This document shows, one piece after another, positions 10,162 through 11,589 of a stretch of DNA of 11,589 nucleotides. Positions within the stretch are counted from its first letter, which is position 1. Every line of letters starts with the position of its first letter. A model generated the notes under the pieces. That model ran no database searches. It was not told where the DNA came from and was given only the letters and a program-made list of their open reading frames with translations. This stretch comes from JBIQLO01 sp044464175 (GTDB lineage: Bacteria > Planctomycetota > Phycisphaerae > Tepidisphaerales > Tepidisphaeraceae), in assembly GCA_044464175.1 (NCBI GenBank), contig JBIQLO010000126.1, positions 1 to 11,589 of the forward strand, in the 5' to 3' direction. The position numbers were made by a program, and so were the translations under genes.

Positions 10162-11589
10162 TCAGGCGTCAGGGGTCCAGCGGAGAATCGGCTTGCGGGC
10201 CGCGCCCACCTCATCCAGCCGCCGCACACTCTGGCGCACAGGGGCTTCCTTGAGCGACTTTGGATCGGACTGGCTGACCTGGGCGATGTCCAGCAGGGCG
10301 TCGGCGAAGGCGTCGAGCTTGGCCAGGCTTTCGGTCTCGGACGGCTCGATCATGAGGCAGTCATGCACCGGCCAGTGGACGGTGGGGGGGTGGAAGCCGC
10401 GGTCGATGAGGGCCTTGGCGATGTCCATGATCGTCACATCGCGGTCGAGGATGGCGCGGGGGACGGTGATGAATTCGTGAGCACAGGGGCTGGTCGCCAT
10501 CGGCTGGCCGTCTTTTGGACCGTAGGGGAGGGGATAGACCTCCTTGATGCGCTGGGCGAGATAGTTGGCGCACAGCACGGCGGTCTGGGAGACGTTTTTG
10601 AGGCCGTCAGGCCCGCAGGCGCTGATGTAGGCGTAGGCGCGGACCAGGACGTTGAACTGGCCCCAGAAGCTGCGCACCTTGCCGATGGATTTGGGGCGGT
10701 TGAAATCCCAGGCGTAGGTGTGCTGAGTGCCGGGCCTGGAAGCGGCGGTCTTCATCTGCACCACCTGGGGGACGGGGAGGTAGGGGGCCAGTTCCTTTCG
10801 GACGGCGATGGGGCCGGAACCCGGGCCGCCGCAGCCGTGGGGGGTGGAGAAGGTTTTGTGGGTGTTGTAGTGCATCACATCCGCGCCAAAGTCGCCGGGG
10901 CGGGTGACGCCGAGGATGGCGTTCATGTTGGCGCCGTCGAGATAGAGCATCGCGCCGGCGTCATGGACCATCTTGGCCATTTCGGCGATGTGGGCGTCGA
11001 ATTTGCCGACGGTGTTGGGGTTGGTGACCATGATGGCGGCCACCTCATCGCTCAGATGTTTGCGCAGGTCGTCCAGGTCGGTCAGGCCATCGGGGCGGCT
11101 CTTGATCGTCACCACGCCCGCGCCGCACATGGCGCAACTGGCGGGATTGGTGCCGTGGGCGGTGTCGGGCGCCAGCACGATCCGGCGCTTCTCCTCGCCT
11201 TTGTCGCGGTAGTAGGCGCGGATCACTTTCAGGGCGGTCCATTCGCCGTGGGCCCCGGCGCAGGGCTGGAGGCAGACTTCATCGAGCCCGGAAATCTCCT
11301 GGAGCATGAGGCGCAGATGATAGAGCAGCGCCATCGCTCCCTGGCAGTCGGACGGGTCCTGCAGGGGATGCAGGTTGGCGAACCCGTCGAGGCTGGCGGC
11401 CCACTCGTTCACCTTGGGGTTGTACTTCATCGTGCAGGAGCCCAGGGGATAGAAGTTGGCGTCGACCGAGAAGTTGCGGTGGCTCAGGTGGGTGTAATGG
11501 CGCACGAGCTGGAGCTGGCCGATTTCCGGCAGCGGGGGGGGATCGGGCGAGATGAGGGAGGGGTCGATGGCGGCCGACGGCCCATCCGA
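10162..11589 (-). CDS. gcvPB: glycine dehydrogenase (decarboxylating) subunit 2, 5' end beyond the window
   Basis: The PLP-bearing half of the two-subunit P-protein of the glycine cleavage system. It decarboxylates glycine and passes aminomethyl to lipoyl-H protein. The frame is open to the right edge, so the start is missing: 475 residues are visible and probably 20-25 are lost. Family landmarks are Phe-Tyr-Pro-Leu-Gly-Ser-Cys-Thr-Met-Lys-Tyr-Asn-Pro-Lys, Gln-Pro-Cys-Ala-Gly-Ala-His-Gly-Glu, Ala-His-Gly-Thr-Asn-Pro-Ala-Ser, Met-Val-Thr-Asn-Pro-Asn-Thr, and the PLP-lysine motif Asn-Thr-His-Lys-Thr-Phe-Ser (lysine codon 10855-10857), followed by Cys-Gly-Gly-Pro-Gly-Ser-Gly-Pro. The GTG at 11505 is internal, because conserved Leu-Pro-Glu-Ile-Gly sequence precedes it. 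gcvPA is expected upstream of this gene, outside the window. Confidence 0.95.
   Translation of the reverse strand, partial: SDGPSAAIDPSLISPDPPPLPEIGQLQLVRHYTHLSHRNFSVDANFYPLGSCTMKYNPKVNEWAASLDGFANLHPLQDPSDCQGAMALLYHLRLMLQEISGLDEVCLQPCAGAHGEWTALKVIRAYYRDKGEEKRRIVLAPDTAHGTNPASCAMCGAGVVTIKSRPDGLTDLDDLRKHLSDEVAAIMVTNPNTVGKFDAHIAEMAKMVHDAGAMLYLDGANMNAILGVTRPGDFGADVMHYNTHKTFSTPHGCGGPGSGPIAVRKELAPYLPVPQVVQMKTAASRPGTQHTYAWDFNRPKSIGKVRSFWGQFNVLVRAYAYISACGPDGLKNVSQTAVLCANYLAQRIKEVYPLPYGPKDGQPMATSPCAHEFITVPRAILDRDVTIMDIAKALIDRGFHPPTVHWPVHDCLMIEPSETESLAKLDAFADALLDIAQVSQSDPKSLKEAPVRQSVRRLDEVGAARKPILRWTPDA

Overview
The window comes from a GC-rich, Gram-negative-type bacterium, most likely a member of the Planctomycetota (Phycisphaerae-like). 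This rests on the gene order tpiA-secG-yicC-gmk-rpoZ, a MamK-like actin outside any magnetosome context, a two-subunit glycine decarboxylase (GcvPB), and a PagL-like outer-membrane protein that implies a lipid-A-bearing outer membrane. The placement is inferred from gene content and was not tested by a search.

Layout. Bases 1-4277 hold a leftward (minus-strand) housekeeping cluster, read in the order aroF (DAHP synthase), tpiA, secG, yicC, gmk, rpoZ. A further leftward gene may begin at base 22. The gaps in this cluster are unusually rich in small inverted and heptameric repeats. Bases 4278-4422 are a divergent gap with a G/C-asymmetric tract. Bases 4423-5875 carry two rightward genes, a class I O-methyltransferase and KDPG/KHG aldolase (eda). 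Between them lies a 241-bp leader with a strong sigma70-type promoter. A perfect 11-bp terminator hairpin follows eda and has its U-tract on the minus strand, so it serves the convergent leftward pair: a proline/alanine-rich protein with a GspF/PilC-like N terminus, followed by a MamK-like actin (5930-7978). A 189-bp divergent promoter region leads into rightward nuoB and a NUDT22-like Nudix hydrolase (8168-9541). The Nudix gene overlaps tail-to-tail with a leftward PagL-like gene. Upstream of that lies leftward gcvPB, which runs off the right edge.

Working together. The left cluster serves core metabolism and gene expression: shikimate entry, glycolysis, translocon, RNase, GMP kinase and RNA polymerase omega. 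The middle pair is a possible cytoskeletal or scaffold unit. The right side mixes respiratory, nucleotide-sugar, outer-membrane and glycine-cleavage functions with no obvious shared pathway.

Notable non-gene signals: (1) the same 17-bp palindrome sits just before both rpoZ and yicC. (2) Two families of 7-bp repeats form hairpins in three gaps of the left cluster. (3) The plus strand is C-rich up to about 8.7 kb and G-rich after that, whichever strand the genes are on. This suggests a replication-strand switch or a rearrangement boundary. No tRNA, rRNA, CRISPR array, insertion sequence or phage gene was seen.
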